A DNA stretch of 14,351 nucleotides, taken from OCS116 cluster bacterium. GTDB taxonomy: Bacteria > Pseudomonadota > Alphaproteobacteria > Rhizobiales > OSC116. Of this stretch, positions 5,254 to 14,052 are shown piece after piece. The position numbers and the translations under genes are program-made. How positions within the stretch are numbered: position 1 is the first letter of the stretch; the number at the start of each line of letters is the position of its first letter. The notes under the pieces are model-generated. The model saw only the letters and a list, made by a program, of their open reading frames with translations, ran no database searches and was not told the DNA's origin. The stretch is taken from the NCBI GenBank assembly GCA_002402005.2, contig NVUS02000185.1:1-14351 (forward strand), read 5' to 3'.

Positions 5254-6723
5254 ATGGTGAAATTAATGTATAAAAACACAAAATCACACAGCTTTAAAAA
5301 AGTAAGTTTAATGGCGCTGATGGCAGGATTTCTAGTCATGTCGCAACCCATAACCACCTTTGCTGAAGAAGATTATATAAAAATTCGCAATTCAAATAGT
5401 GTGGTCACCCGCACGATTAATTTGGGCAAGGACAAAACCTTGGTGATTGATTTGCCACGCAACGCGCGAGACATTCTGATCGGCAACCCAGAAATTGCCG
5501 AAGTTGTGGCGCGAAGTGCCCGCAAATCATATGTGATCGGCAAAGAATTTGGTTCGACCAATATTATTTATTTTGATGCCCGCAATCATCGCATTGCCAA
5601 CATCATCATCAATATTGAGCCTGATGTCGCTGCTTTGTCGAATTTATTTGCAACAAAAATGCCGGGCAGCCGCATTCATGTCGAAGCCATTAATGGCAAT
5701 ATTGTTCTATCAGGCCGGGTGAGAAGCGCCTCACAAGTTGGCCGGGCAGTGTCTATTGCCGGAAAATACATCAATAAAGGCGCAGTCACCGGCCCAGATC
5801 AACTCGATACAAAAAACGTCATCAATATGTTGAGTTATAATGCCCGCGAACAAGTGATGCTAAAAGTATCCATCGTCGAGATGCAGCGTAGCAGTGTGAA
5901 ACAATTGGGCATTGATCTATCGGCCGTCAGCAGCATCGGCTCATCGATCGTATCCTTTAGCAATAACAACCCGTTCACTTTGGGCAGCGCCGCCACCGGC
6001 GGGCTTTCAGCCTCACTATCCGATGGCGTAGCGGGCAGCACGCCTTCCATCATCAAGGCGCTCGAATCTATCGGGGTGGTTAGAACTTTGGCCGAACCGG
6101 TGTTAACCGCCATATCTGGCGAAACTGCCAATTTTTTGGCGGGTGGTGAATTCCCCATTCCATCGGGCTATGATGCCGATACAAATACGGTGAGCATTGA
6201 ATATAAACCAATCGGCGTTGGCCTTACTTTCACCCCCGTGGTGCTAGATGGCGGCCGGATCAGCCTTAAAGTTAGCACTGAAGTGAGCGAAGTTACCTCA
6301 GAAGGTGCCTTCTCCATCAATAAAGATTTAACATTGCCATCAATTAAAGTGCGGCGTGCCACCACTACGGTTGAATTGCCAACCGGTGGCTCGTTGGTCT
6401 TGGCTGGCTTGATTCAAGAATCAACCAAGAAAACCATTTCAGGCATTCCGTTCTTTAAAGATGTACCTATTTTGGGCACCTTATTCCGCAGTGTGGATTT
6501 CATCAATAATGAAACAGAATTGGTCATCATCGCCACGCCTTATCTGGTCGACCCGGTGGCAGAACAAGATTTAGCCCGCCCTGATGCTGGCTTTAAAGTT
6601 GCCGATGATTTTCATGGCTCATTTATGGGGCAAATTAACGCCATTTATGGCAATGGCGATGCCAGTGGCAGCGCTGGTGGCAACAATTTAGCAGGCAATT
6701 TCGGCTTTGTGGATGGAGAATGA
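5254..6723 (+). CDS. cpaC: Tad pilus secretin CpaC/RcpA
   Basis: CpaC forms the outer-membrane channel through which the Flp fibre leaves. The 489-residue protein has a signal peptide (cut near TFA-EE, residue 37), the pilus/secretin N domain at about 50-122, a BON-like domain at about 125-185, and the secretin domain from about 265 to 435. In the secretin part, LPSIKVRRATTTVELPTGGS and the late VPILGTLF block (about 404-411) are typical. After it comes a short Gly/Asn-rich tail. Two starts are possible, 5254 and 5266, both in frame. GGGAA before the first favours it weakly; the signal peptide works with either. cpaD begins right after the stop, its ribosome-binding site lying in the last cpaC codons. 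Confidence 0.95.
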   Translation: MVKLMYKNTKSHSFKKVSLMALMAGFLVMSQPITTFAEEDYIKIRNSNSVVTRTINLGKDKTLVIDLPRNARDILIGNPEIAEVVARSARKSYVIGKEFGSTNIIYFDARNHRIANIIINIEPDVAALSNLFATKMPGSRIHVEAINGNIVLSGRVRSASQVGRAVSIAGKYINKGAVTGPDQLDTKNVINMLSYNAREQVMLKVSIVEMQRSSVKQLGIDLSAVSSIGSSIVSFSNNNPFTLGSAATGGLSASLSDGVAGSTPSIIKALESIGVVRTLAEPVLTAISGETANFLAGGEFPIPSGYDADTNTVSIEYKPIGVGLTFTPVVLDGGRISLKVSTEVSEVTSEGAFSINKDLTLPSIKVRRATTTVELPTGGSLVLAGLIQESTKKTISGIPFFKDVPILGTLFRSVDFINNETELVIIATPYLVDPVAEQDLARPDAGFKVADDFHGSFMGQINAIYGNGDASGSAGGNNLAGNFGFVDGE

Positions 6724-6724
6724 T

Positions 6725-7438
6725 ATGAAACATATCGATACAAATAAAATGCTTAAAAGTCTGGCCATTATGGCTGCTTGCTTTAGCTTAACTGCATGTT
6801 ATCAAACCGTTAGCCCTGAATTGGCATCGGCCGATCTAAACCAGCCGCAATATAAACGAAATCACCCGATTGTGGTGAAAAAGGGCATGGCCGAAATCGA
6901 CTTAACATTGCCCAGAAAATCCAAAGGCCTATCACCCAATCAAACCGCGGTGATGGCACAATTTATCATTGATTATATGGACAAAGGCGAAGGCCATTTT
7001 CAAATTTGGCGGCCAAAAGGTCATTTAAATACCCGGGCAGTCAAATCTGCACATCAAAAAGTCCGCACCATCTTGCACGAAGCGGCCATTCCGGCCACCG
7101 CCATTAGCTATCATGATTATGATGCCTTTGGCAGCGAAGACGCACCCTTGGGGCTTAAATTTTCTCGCTATTATGCCAGCACCCGCAAATGCGGTACGCA
7201 GCTCGGCGATTTAGGACAAAATTACAAGAATGAAAATTATAAAAACTTTGGCTGTGCCTATCAAAACAACATTGCCAAAATGATCTCGAATCCCAAGGAT
7301 TTGCTAGGGCCAGCTAGTATGAGCGGCGCTTCAGCCGAGCGACGTCAAGTCATCTGGGCTAAATATATTCAAGGTGCACCAACCGGTGCGACACGTTCCG
7401 CAGATGAAAAAGTATCAATTGGTGAGGTAGCACAATGA
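6725..7438 (+). CDS. cpaD: Tad pilus lipoprotein CpaD
   Basis: CpaD is an outer-membrane-associated Tad biogenesis lipoprotein found mainly in Alphaproteobacteria. With the ATG at 6725 the protein has 237 residues and a lipoprotein signal ending in LTAC, the lipidated cysteine being C25. The C-terminal family block is clear: FGCAYQNNIAKMISNPKDLL, then a QVIWAKYIQG stretch. In-frame starts at TTG 6707 and ATG 6713 are less likely, because GGAG (6715-6718) sits 6 bases before 6725. The gene is 1 base after the cpaC stop, and its own stop overlaps the cpaE start by 4 bases (ATGA), a sign of coupled translation. Confidence 0.93.
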   Translation: MKHIDTNKMLKSLAIMAACFSLTACYQTVSPELASADLNQPQYKRNHPIVVKKGMAEIDLTLPRKSKGLSPNQTAVMAQFIIDYMDKGEGHFQIWRPKGHLNTRAVKSAHQKVRTILHEAAIPATAISYHDYDAFGSEDAPLGLKFSRYYASTRKCGTQLGDLGQNYKNENYKNFGCAYQNNIAKMISNPKDLLGPASMSGASAERRQVIWAKYIQGAPTGATRSADEKVSIGEVAQ

Positions 7439-8904
7439 GTGATGACAATTTTTTTGATGATTTGCCAACTGATATGGACATCTCTCAAAGCGATGTTACG
7501 CAATCAGCGCCGATCATTCGACCAGAGCAAACCAATGCCCAACAAGCGCCGATTGAAAGTGATCTAAGTCAGGCTCCGCTGCAAGCACCTGTTCCTTTGG
7601 CGTCAGCTGCCCCTATGGCAGCTGACCCGACACGCGCCCAAGCCATGGATCAAAACCAAATGGCGCATGCGGTGGTCGGCGATGATGATACCAATCAAAA
7701 AGTTTTGCACATTCCGCAAATCTCAATTCAAGCTTTTTATGAAACCACAACTACTGCACAATTGCTGCAAATGAGTGCTGGTGATCGACGCATGTCGCGC
7801 ACCCATATCACCATGCAAGCTGGCGGCATTGTGGCGGCCAAAGCTTTTTACCAAAACATTCCGACACCCAATTTAATCATCATCGAAAGCCGCTTGGCAC
7901 ATAGTGAATTATTAGTTGCGTTAGATGATTTAGCATCGGTTTGTGATGCCGGCACCAAAGTCTGCATCATGGGTCATGAAAATGACATTATGCTCTATCG
8001 CGGCTTGGTGGCCAAGGGCGTGAGTGATTATTTGGTATTGCCAACTTCACCGCTCAAGTTAATTGAGAGCATTTACAATATATACCACGATCCGCAAAGT
8101 GAGCCATTGGGCAAAAAATTCGCGTTTTTTGGTGCCAAAGGTGGCGTTGGATCAAGCACATTGGCGCATAACATCGCCTATTCAATTGCTTATAACATTC
8201 AAGACAGTGTGACCGTTGTGGATATGGATTTTGCATTTGGCACATTGGGGCTTAACTTTAATCAAGACCCCAGCCAAGACATTGCAGAATTGTTAAAAAC
8301 TCCCGATCGGATTGACGAAGCCACCATTGATAAAATGTTACTGCGCCATGGCGGTTATCTCAATCTATTGCCCAACATCACCTCGATCGAAAAGAGCAGT
8401 GACATTAGCGTGGCTGCGGTCAGCAATATGTTACGTTGCATGTCACAAAGTGTAACCAATTCGATTATTGATTTGCCGCATATATGGAATGATTGGGTCA
8501 AATCCACCTTACAACAAGCCGATCAAATCATCATCACCGCAACGCCAGATTTGGCCAGTTTGCGCAATACAAAAAACATCATTGATTTCCTCAAAACTTC
8601 GCGCAAGCAAGATAGAGATCCGCTGATTGTGATGAACCAAATGGGCATGGTGAAAAAGCCAGAAATCAAAACCAAAGATTTTTCTGACACCATTGGTGTG
8701 CCGATTGTGGCCGAAATTGCTTATGACCCAAGATTGTTTGGAACGGCCGCCAATAACGGCCAAATGCTGCAAGAATTTGCCAAGAATGAAAAGATTCTCG
8801 GACAGTTAGATGATTTGGCTCAGCTGATGCTGCGCAAGAAAACACAACAAGTTAGCGCTAAGAAAAACCTGTTAGATATGTTTATGAAAAAGAAATCGGC
8901 ATAA
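7435..8904 (+). CDS. cpaE: Tad pilus positioning ATPase CpaE/TadZ
   Basis: CpaE/TadZ is a MinD/ParA-like ATPase that places the Tad machine, often at a cell pole. The 489-residue protein has three parts. First comes a Gln/Ala/Pro-rich, probably disordered tail (about 10-80). A receiver-like domain follows (about 92-220), in which the usual phosphorylated aspartate is replaced in NLIIIES, so it is a pseudo-receiver. Last is the ATPase domain with the deviant Walker A GAKGGVGSS (233-241) and VVDMDFAFGTLGLNF (261 onward) carrying the Walker A' aspartates. GAGG 7 bases before the ATG supports the start, which overlaps the cpaD stop. The usual CpaE length and layout are kept. Confidence 0.94.
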   Translation: MSDDNFFDDLPTDMDISQSDVTQSAPIIRPEQTNAQQAPIESDLSQAPLQAPVPLASAAPMAADPTRAQAMDQNQMAHAVVGDDDTNQKVLHIPQISIQAFYETTTTAQLLQMSAGDRRMSRTHITMQAGGIVAAKAFYQNIPTPNLIIIESRLAHSELLVALDDLASVCDAGTKVCIMGHENDIMLYRGLVAKGVSDYLVLPTSPLKLIESIYNIYHDPQSEPLGKKFAFFGAKGGVGSSTLAHNIAYSIAYNIQDSVTVVDMDFAFGTLGLNFNQDPSQDIAELLKTPDRIDEATIDKMLLRHGGYLNLLPNITSIEKSSDISVAAVSNMLRCMSQSVTNSIIDLPHIWNDWVKSTLQQADQIIITATPDLASLRNTKNIIDFLKTSRKQDRDPLIVMNQMGMVKKPEIKTKDFSDTIGVPIVAEIAYDPRLFGTAANNGQMLQEFAKNEKILGQLDDLAQLMLRKKTQQVSAKKNLLDMFMKKKSA

Positions 8905-8922
8905 AGGTTTAGGGGTAGAAGT

Positions 8923-10449
8923 ATGTTTGGAAAACGTGATGAATTTGGCAATGCGCCAAAACCAACGCCGCCGGTAGCACCTGCTGCTGATCAACCAGTT
9001 GCGCCGCCGCAACCAAATGTGCAACCACAAGCGATGGGCGGTGCGGCGATCCGCACGGCGATGGAGCAAACCCAAAATATCGGCGCAGCCGCACCGCATA
9101 TACCTGAACTTAAAGTGCAAGCCACAGCGCCACCACCAGCACCCGTTGCGTCAGACAAAACACCGGAATATTACGCAACCAAAAAAACCGTATTTGATAC
9201 CTTGATCGAAACCATCGACATGAGCCAATTGGCCGAGATGGACAATGAAACCACCCGGGCTGAAATTGCCGATGTGGTCAATGAGATTCTGATCATCCAA
9301 GGCGGCATAATGTCAATTGCCGAGCAAGAAGAGCTGCTCGAAGACATTTGCAATGACGTACTGGGCTACGGCCCATTGGAGCCATTATTGGCCCGTGATG
9401 ACATTGCCGACATTATGGTCAATGGCGCTGATAAATGCTATATTGAGGTCGATGGTAAAATGGAATTGACCAATATTAAATTCCAAGACAACGAACAATT
9501 GATGAATATTTGCCAACGCATCGTGAGCCAAGTTGGCCGCCGGGTTGATGAAAGTAGCCCGATATGTGATGCGCGCCTCATGGATGGCTCGCGGGTCAAC
9601 GTGATTGCGCCACCTTTGGCCATTGACGGCCCAACATTAACCATTCGTAAATTTAAAAAAGACAAATTAACATTGGCCAATCTGGTCAATTTTGGTTCTA
9701 TTTCGCCCGAGGGTTCGACCATTTTAGAAATTATCGGCCGTTCGCGCTGTAACGTGCTGATTTCTGGCGGTACAGGTTCTGGTAAAACCACCTTGCTCAA
9801 TTGTATGACACAATTTGTTGATGCTGATGAGCGGGTGATTACCTGTGAAGATACCGCCGAGCTGCAATTGCAACAAGATCATGTGGTGCGCTTAGAAACC
9901 CGCCCGCCAAACCTTGAAGGTGAAGGCGAGATCACCATGCGCGATCTGATTAAAAACTGTTTGCGGATGCGCCCAGAACGCATCATTGTGGGTGAGGTGC
10001 GTGGCCCTGAAGCGTTTGACCTATTACAAGCGATGAATACCGGCCATGATGGCTCAATGGGTACATTGCATGCCAACAGCCCGCGCGAAGCCATATCGCG
10101 GATGGAAAGTATGATCACCATGGGCTATAGCTTGCCCAGCATCACCATTAAAGAAATGATTGCCGGTGCGATTGACATCATTGTGCAAGCCTCGCGGCTG
10201 CGTGATGGTTCGCGGCGCATCACCCACATTACCGAAGTGATTGGTATGGAAGGCGATGTGGTGGTTTTGCAAGATTTATTCACCTATAATTTTGATGGTG
10301 AGGATGCCAATGGCAACATCATCGGTCGGCATGAATCCACCGGCATTGTCAAACCCCATTTCTGGGAAAAAGCCCGATATTATAATGAGCATGAAAAACT
10401 AGCCGAAGCGCTGACCAAAAGCGCCGCTTTGGAGGATAATTTTGCTTAA
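8923..10449 (+). CDS. cpaF: Tad pilus secretion ATPase CpaF/TadA
   Basis: CpaF is the cytoplasmic hexameric motor that drives Flp polymerisation, and in some species retraction. The 508-residue protein has a Pro/Ala/Gln-rich flexible N-terminus (about 11-80), an N-terminal domain with LGYGPLEPLL and IADIMVNG, and the GspE-type ATPase core. Visible motifs are Walker A GGTGSGKTT (282-290), the Asp box ITCEDTAEL (306-314), Walker B RIIVGEVRG (353-361) and the His-box region ending GTLHANS (380-386). All key residues are present, so it should be active. AGGGG about 7 bases before the ATG supports the start, 18 bp after cpaE. Its end overlaps tadB. Confidence 0.96.
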   Translation: MFGKRDEFGNAPKPTPPVAPAADQPVAPPQPNVQPQAMGGAAIRTAMEQTQNIGAAAPHIPELKVQATAPPPAPVASDKTPEYYATKKTVFDTLIETIDMSQLAEMDNETTRAEIADVVNEILIIQGGIMSIAEQEELLEDICNDVLGYGPLEPLLARDDIADIMVNGADKCYIEVDGKMELTNIKFQDNEQLMNICQRIVSQVGRRVDESSPICDARLMDGSRVNVIAPPLAIDGPTLTIRKFKKDKLTLANLVNFGSISPEGSTILEIIGRSRCNVLISGGTGSGKTTLLNCMTQFVDADERVITCEDTAELQLQQDHVVRLETRPPNLEGEGEITMRDLIKNCLRMRPERIIVGEVRGPEAFDLLQAMNTGHDGSMGTLHANSPREAISRMESMITMGYSLPSITIKEMIAGAIDIIVQASRLRDGSRRITHITEVIGMEGDVVVLQDLFTYNFDGEDANGNIIGRHESTGIVKPHFWEKARYYNEHEKLAEALTKSAALEDNFA

Positions 10450-11446
10450 TCTTGACCCGCAATTGGTGCAAATCGCCACCGTTTTTATCGTCACCGCCAT
10501 CGTACTTGCTGTGGTTTATACTGTACTAAACAGTATTTTCGGCAAAAGCAAAGCCGATATGCGGCAGCAAAATATTAGCAACATACACAAACCATCGGCC
10601 AATGTTGCCAATGATTCAATGCTCAACAATCGGCGCACCGACCAAAAACGCAAAGAAATTCAAAATAAGCTCAAAAAGCGAGAAAAAGGCAAAAAAAATA
10701 AAAAAGTCACTATGCCACAGCGTTTGTTGCAAGCTGGTTTGGGCATATCCATCAATATTTTTTATGTGCTGAGTGTGGTGTGCGGCGTTGTCTGTGCATT
10801 CCTGGCGCTTATGTTTACCGCCAATTTGATGATTGCAGGTGGGGCTTTATTCATCGGCATCATCGGTGTGCCAAGATTTGTACTCAATTGGTTGAAGAAA
10901 CGCCGCCAAGCCAAGTTTTTAAAAGAATTGCCCAACGCGATCGATGTTGTGGTGCGCGGTGTGCGCTCTGGCCTACCGCTCAATGATGCGCTTAAAATGA
11001 TTGCCGAAGAAGCCGCTGAACCATTGCGTAGCGAGTTTTCATTGCTGATTAACGAGCAAAAAATGGGCATCACCATTCAAGAAGGCTTGTTCCGTATGAA
11101 TGGTCGTTTGGAGCTGCCCGAACTTAATTTCTTGGCCATTGTGGTCAATATCCAACAAACCATGGGTGGCAATCTATCTGAAACGCTGGCCAACTTATCC
11201 AAAATCATTCGTGACCGCCATAAAATGCGGGCTAAAATTGACGCAATGTCAACCGAAGCCAAATCTAGCGCAGCGATTATTGGTGCATTACCGGGTCTGA
11301 TCATTTTGGCGATTAGCTTTATGTCACCGGGTTATATGGACCCGTTATTTGAGACCCAAATGGGGCATTTCATGATTGGCGGCTCTATTTTTTGGATGAC
11401 ATGTGGCATCTTAGTGATGCGCCAAATGATTAATATGAAAATTTAG
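10442..11446 (+). CDS. tadB: Tad inner-membrane platform protein TadB
   Basis: TadB is one of two GspF-like platform proteins that connect the CpaF motor to the growing pilus. The 334-residue protein has an N-terminal membrane helix (about 10-30), a very basic cytoplasmic stretch (about 60-90), two helices at about 103-146, a T2SSF domain at about 163-290, and membrane helices near 276-295 and 308-327. The start is TTG at 10442, inside the end of cpaF: a perfect GGAGG (10431-10435) lies 6 bases upstream, and starting there keeps the first membrane helix. The 8-base overlap suggests coupled translation. Confidence 0.92.
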   Translation: MLNLDPQLVQIATVFIVTAIVLAVVYTVLNSIFGKSKADMRQQNISNIHKPSANVANDSMLNNRRTDQKRKEIQNKLKKREKGKKNKKVTMPQRLLQAGLGISINIFYVLSVVCGVVCAFLALMFTANLMIAGGALFIGIIGVPRFVLNWLKKRRQAKFLKELPNAIDVVVRGVRSGLPLNDALKMIAEEAAEPLRSEFSLLINEQKMGITIQEGLFRMNGRLELPELNFLAIVVNIQQTMGGNLSETLANLSKIIRDRHKMRAKIDAMSTEAKSSAAIIGALPGLIILAISFMSPGYMDPLFETQMGHFMIGGSIFWMTCGILVMRQMINMKI

Positions 11447-11456
11447 AGGTGACATA

Positions 11457-12428
11457 ATGGGTGGTTTCATTGATTTTATGACAAGTGCCGAAAACCTAAT
11501 CATGTTGGTGATTGGCATCTGCTCATTCATCACCATTATGGTGTTGGTTGGCCCGATGTTGCAAAGCAACAGCCTTGATACAAGAATGAAATCCGTGGCG
11601 GATGAACGTAAGCGTTTGCGCGAGCGGCAATTGGATGAAATTAACAAAAAAACCTTGCAACGCACACCGGGTAGCAATGTCAATTTCATGAAATCGGTGG
11701 TCGATAAATTCAACCTGCGCAAGGCTTTCGAAAGTGAAGAAACCGTCAATAAACTACGTAATGCTGGTTTGCGTGGACAAACACCACTTTATGTATTTCT
11801 ATTCTTTCGCTTGGCCATGCCGATTATCTTATTCATCGCCTCGCTGATTTATTTCTTCTTTGTCGATCGGCATGAGCAAAATGACACTATGTTATGGAGC
11901 TATTCATTTGGCATTGCCTTAATTGGCTCTTACTTGCCCAATATGTATATTTCCAACCTGATCAGCAAACGCCAAGAAATTTTGCGTTTGGTATTTCCCG
12001 ACACGATGGATTTATTGTTGATTTGTGTTGAGTCAGGTATGGCGATCGAAGCGGCATTTAACAAAGTCTCAGTTGAAATTGCAGCACAAAGTGTTGAAAT
12101 GTCGGAAGAGTTGGCATTGACCACCGCTGAGCTTTCTTATTTATCTTCGCGCAAAGCCGCTTATCGCAATTTTGCCAGCCGCACAGGGCTTGATGAAATT
12201 AAGGCCTTGACCACCAGCTTGGTTCAAGCCGAACAATATGGTACGCCATTGGGCTCTGCTTTGCGGGTGATTAGCCAAGAAAACCGCGACGCCCGGATGA
12301 CCCGCGCCGAGAAAAAAGCCGCGGCTTTACCGCCAAAACTCACAGTGCCAATGATTCTATTTTTCTTGCCGGTAATTTTTGTGGTGATTTTGGGTCCAAC
12401 CGTGATGACGGTGATGGAAAAATTCTAG
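11457..12428 (+). CDS. tadC: Tad inner-membrane platform protein TadC
   Basis: TadC is the second GspF-like platform protein and acts with TadB. The 323-residue protein has membrane helices at about 12-33, 105-132 and 140-160. The T2SSF domain follows at about 177-300 (VFPDTMDLLLICVESGMAIE, then a later AEQYGTPLGSALRVIS block), and a last helix at about 298-320. GAGGTGA just before the ATG supports the start, and only 10 bp separate it from tadB. It is the last pilus gene here; no convincing terminator follows before hisS. Confidence 0.93.
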   Translation: MGGFIDFMTSAENLIMLVIGICSFITIMVLVGPMLQSNSLDTRMKSVADERKRLRERQLDEINKKTLQRTPGSNVNFMKSVVDKFNLRKAFESEETVNKLRNAGLRGQTPLYVFLFFRLAMPIILFIASLIYFFFVDRHEQNDTMLWSYSFGIALIGSYLPNMYISNLISKRQEILRLVFPDTMDLLLICVESGMAIEAAFNKVSVEIAAQSVEMSEELALTTAELSYLSSRKAAYRNFASRTGLDEIKALTTSLVQAEQYGTPLGSALRVISQENRDARMTRAEKKAAALPPKLTVPMILFFLPVIFVVILGPTVMTVMEKF

Positions 12429-12501
12429 CTAACCCTTGCTCTCATGCCCTGCTTACGCTAAAAGTCTTGCGAAAGAATTTTATATATAGAATGGGTTTCT
12501 C

Positions 12502-14007
12502 ATGAGCAAGAAAAAACAAAAAACATTCCGCCCTAAAGCAAGGTTACCTCGCGGCTTTGGCGATGTTCAGGCTCATGAAGTGCGCACCATGGCAGCGATG
12601 ATTAAAACCATCGGCCAAGTCTATGAATTATACGGCTTTGAACCATTAGAAACCCCCGCATTAGAATTTTCCGAATGTTTAGGTAAATTCCTACCCGATG
12701 CCGACCGCCCGAATGAAGGTGTGTTTGCTTTGCAAGATGATGACGAGCAGTGGATGTCCTTGCGTTATGACCTCACCGCACCAACTGCACGGTTTGTGGC
12801 ACAAAACTATGACGGCTTGGCCAAACCGTTCCGCCGTTATCAAGTTGGCCCAGTATGGCGTAACGAAAAACCTGGCCCCGGCCGGTTTAGACAATTTGTG
12901 CAATTTGATGCCGATACCATTGGCACGCCGGAAATGGCTGCCGACGCCGAATTGGCAATGATGTGGGCCGATGTGATGGAAAAGCTCGACATCGCGCGCG
13001 GCGATTACATCATCCGCATGAATAACCGCAAAATCCTTGATGGTGTGTTGGATAAAATCGACTTACTTGGTGATGATGAAGCCTCAGTCAACAAACGCCT
13101 GATCGTGATGCGGGCGATGGATAAATTAGACCGTTTGGGCAGTGAAGGCGTGCGCCTATTGCTAGGCGAAGGCCGCAAAGACGAAAGTGGCGATTATACC
13201 AAAGGGGCAAATTTAGATGCTGCCTCTATCGAGAAAGTCATCGCCTTTGTTGAAGCCGGCAAAGATACCAATGAAGCCACATTAGCGGCTTTGTCAATAT
13301 TGATTGAAGGCAGCGAAATTGGCCAAACAGGCATTGACGAACTGGCCGAAATTGGCGCTTTATTATCCGCCGCTGGCTATAAAGAAGACCGCATCTGTTT
13401 CGACCCATCTATTGTGCGCGGCCTTGGCTATTATTCTGGCCCGGTGATGGAAGCCGAACTAACCTTTGAAATTAAAGATGAAAAGGGCAATTTAGTGCGC
13501 TTTGGTTCCGTGGGTGGTGGTGGCCGTTACGATGGTCTGGTTGCCCGGTTTAAAGGCATTGAAGTGCCGGCCACAGGCATATCCATCGGCGTCAGTCGTC
13601 TCTATGCGGCGCTGGATAAATTGGGCAAGCATAAAGCTGCCAGCGTACGCGCACCGGTCATCATTTCAGTAATGGATAAACCTGAACGCGCAACCTATCA
13701 GCAAATGGCTATGGATTTACGCGCTGCGGGCATCCGCGCCGAAGTTTATATGGGCTCAAGCGGTATGAAAGCGCAACTAAAATACGCTGACAAACGCGGC
13801 GCACCCTTAGTGGTCATCCAAGGTGAGGACGAACGAGCCAATGGCGAGATTACCATTAAAGATTTGGTGGTCGGCGCGATGGCGTCTAAAGACATTACCG
13901 ACAATGAAGAATGGCGCACCAGCCAAGTGGCACAATTGAGCGTGAAAACCGAAGAGTTGGTCGCCACCATCAAAGATTTACTCACCAAACCCCATCATCA
14001 ACATTGA
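12502..14007 (+). CDS. hisS: histidyl-tRNA synthetase, divergent alphaproteobacterial type
   Basis: HisRS attaches histidine to tRNA-His in the cytoplasm. The 501-residue protein is longer than the usual bacterial enzyme of about 420. Class II features are visible: RGFGDVQ near residue 17, the motif 2 block FRRYQVGPVWRNEKPGPGRF (110-129), the histidine-binding block IVRGLGYYSGP (304-314, where canonical enzymes have RGLDYY) and motif 3 GGGGRYDGL (338-346). The C-terminal anticodon-binding domain starts at about 390. LGKFLPDADRPNEGVF and the GLGYY change are typical of the divergent HisRS in many Alphaproteobacteria. The ribosome-binding site is poor (ATGGG). The gene is followed by hisZ, its non-catalytic relative. 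Confidence 0.95.
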   Translation: MSKKKQKTFRPKARLPRGFGDVQAHEVRTMAAMIKTIGQVYELYGFEPLETPALEFSECLGKFLPDADRPNEGVFALQDDDEQWMSLRYDLTAPTARFVAQNYDGLAKPFRRYQVGPVWRNEKPGPGRFRQFVQFDADTIGTPEMAADAELAMMWADVMEKLDIARGDYIIRMNNRKILDGVLDKIDLLGDDEASVNKRLIVMRAMDKLDRLGSEGVRLLLGEGRKDESGDYTKGANLDAASIEKVIAFVEAGKDTNEATLAALSILIEGSEIGQTGIDELAEIGALLSAAGYKEDRICFDPSIVRGLGYYSGPVMEAELTFEIKDEKGNLVRFGSVGGGGRYDGLVARFKGIEVPATGISIGVSRLYAALDKLGKHKAASVRAPVIISVMDKPERATYQQMAMDLRAAGIRAEVYMGSSGMKAQLKYADKRGAPLVVIQGEDERANGEITIKDLVVGAMASKDITDNEEWRTSQVAQLSVKTEELVATIKDLLTKPHHQH

Positions 14008-14033
14008 AACTTTTTAAAAGCTAAATTCAATGT
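14001..14033. repeat. inverted repeat in the hisS-hisZ gap
   Basis: ACATTGAA (14001-14008, including the hisS stop) and TTCAATGT (14026-14033) are 8-bp inverted arms around 17 bases. There is no T run. It could form an mRNA stem between hisS and hisZ or may be chance in AT-rich DNA. Confidence 0.35.
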
Positions 14034-14052
14034 AGATATAAAGGGTCAGAAA

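Noticed and set aside
6707..6724. TTG or ATG starts for cpaD at 6707 and 6713.
   Set aside because: They precede or overlap the GGAG that serves the ATG at 6725, and they add polar residues in front of a good lipoprotein signal.
12419..12481. Distant complementary AAAATTCT and AGAATTTT after tadC as a terminator.
   Set aside because: The loop would be about 47 bases, the arms contain a single G-C pair type and no clean T run follows, so chance pairing in AT-rich DNA is likelier.
12491..12505. Four-codon mini-frame (MGFS) ending in ATGA over the hisS start.
   Set aside because: It contains no histidine codons and has no ribosome-binding site of its own. The ATGGG is more likely the weak ribosome-binding site of hisS.
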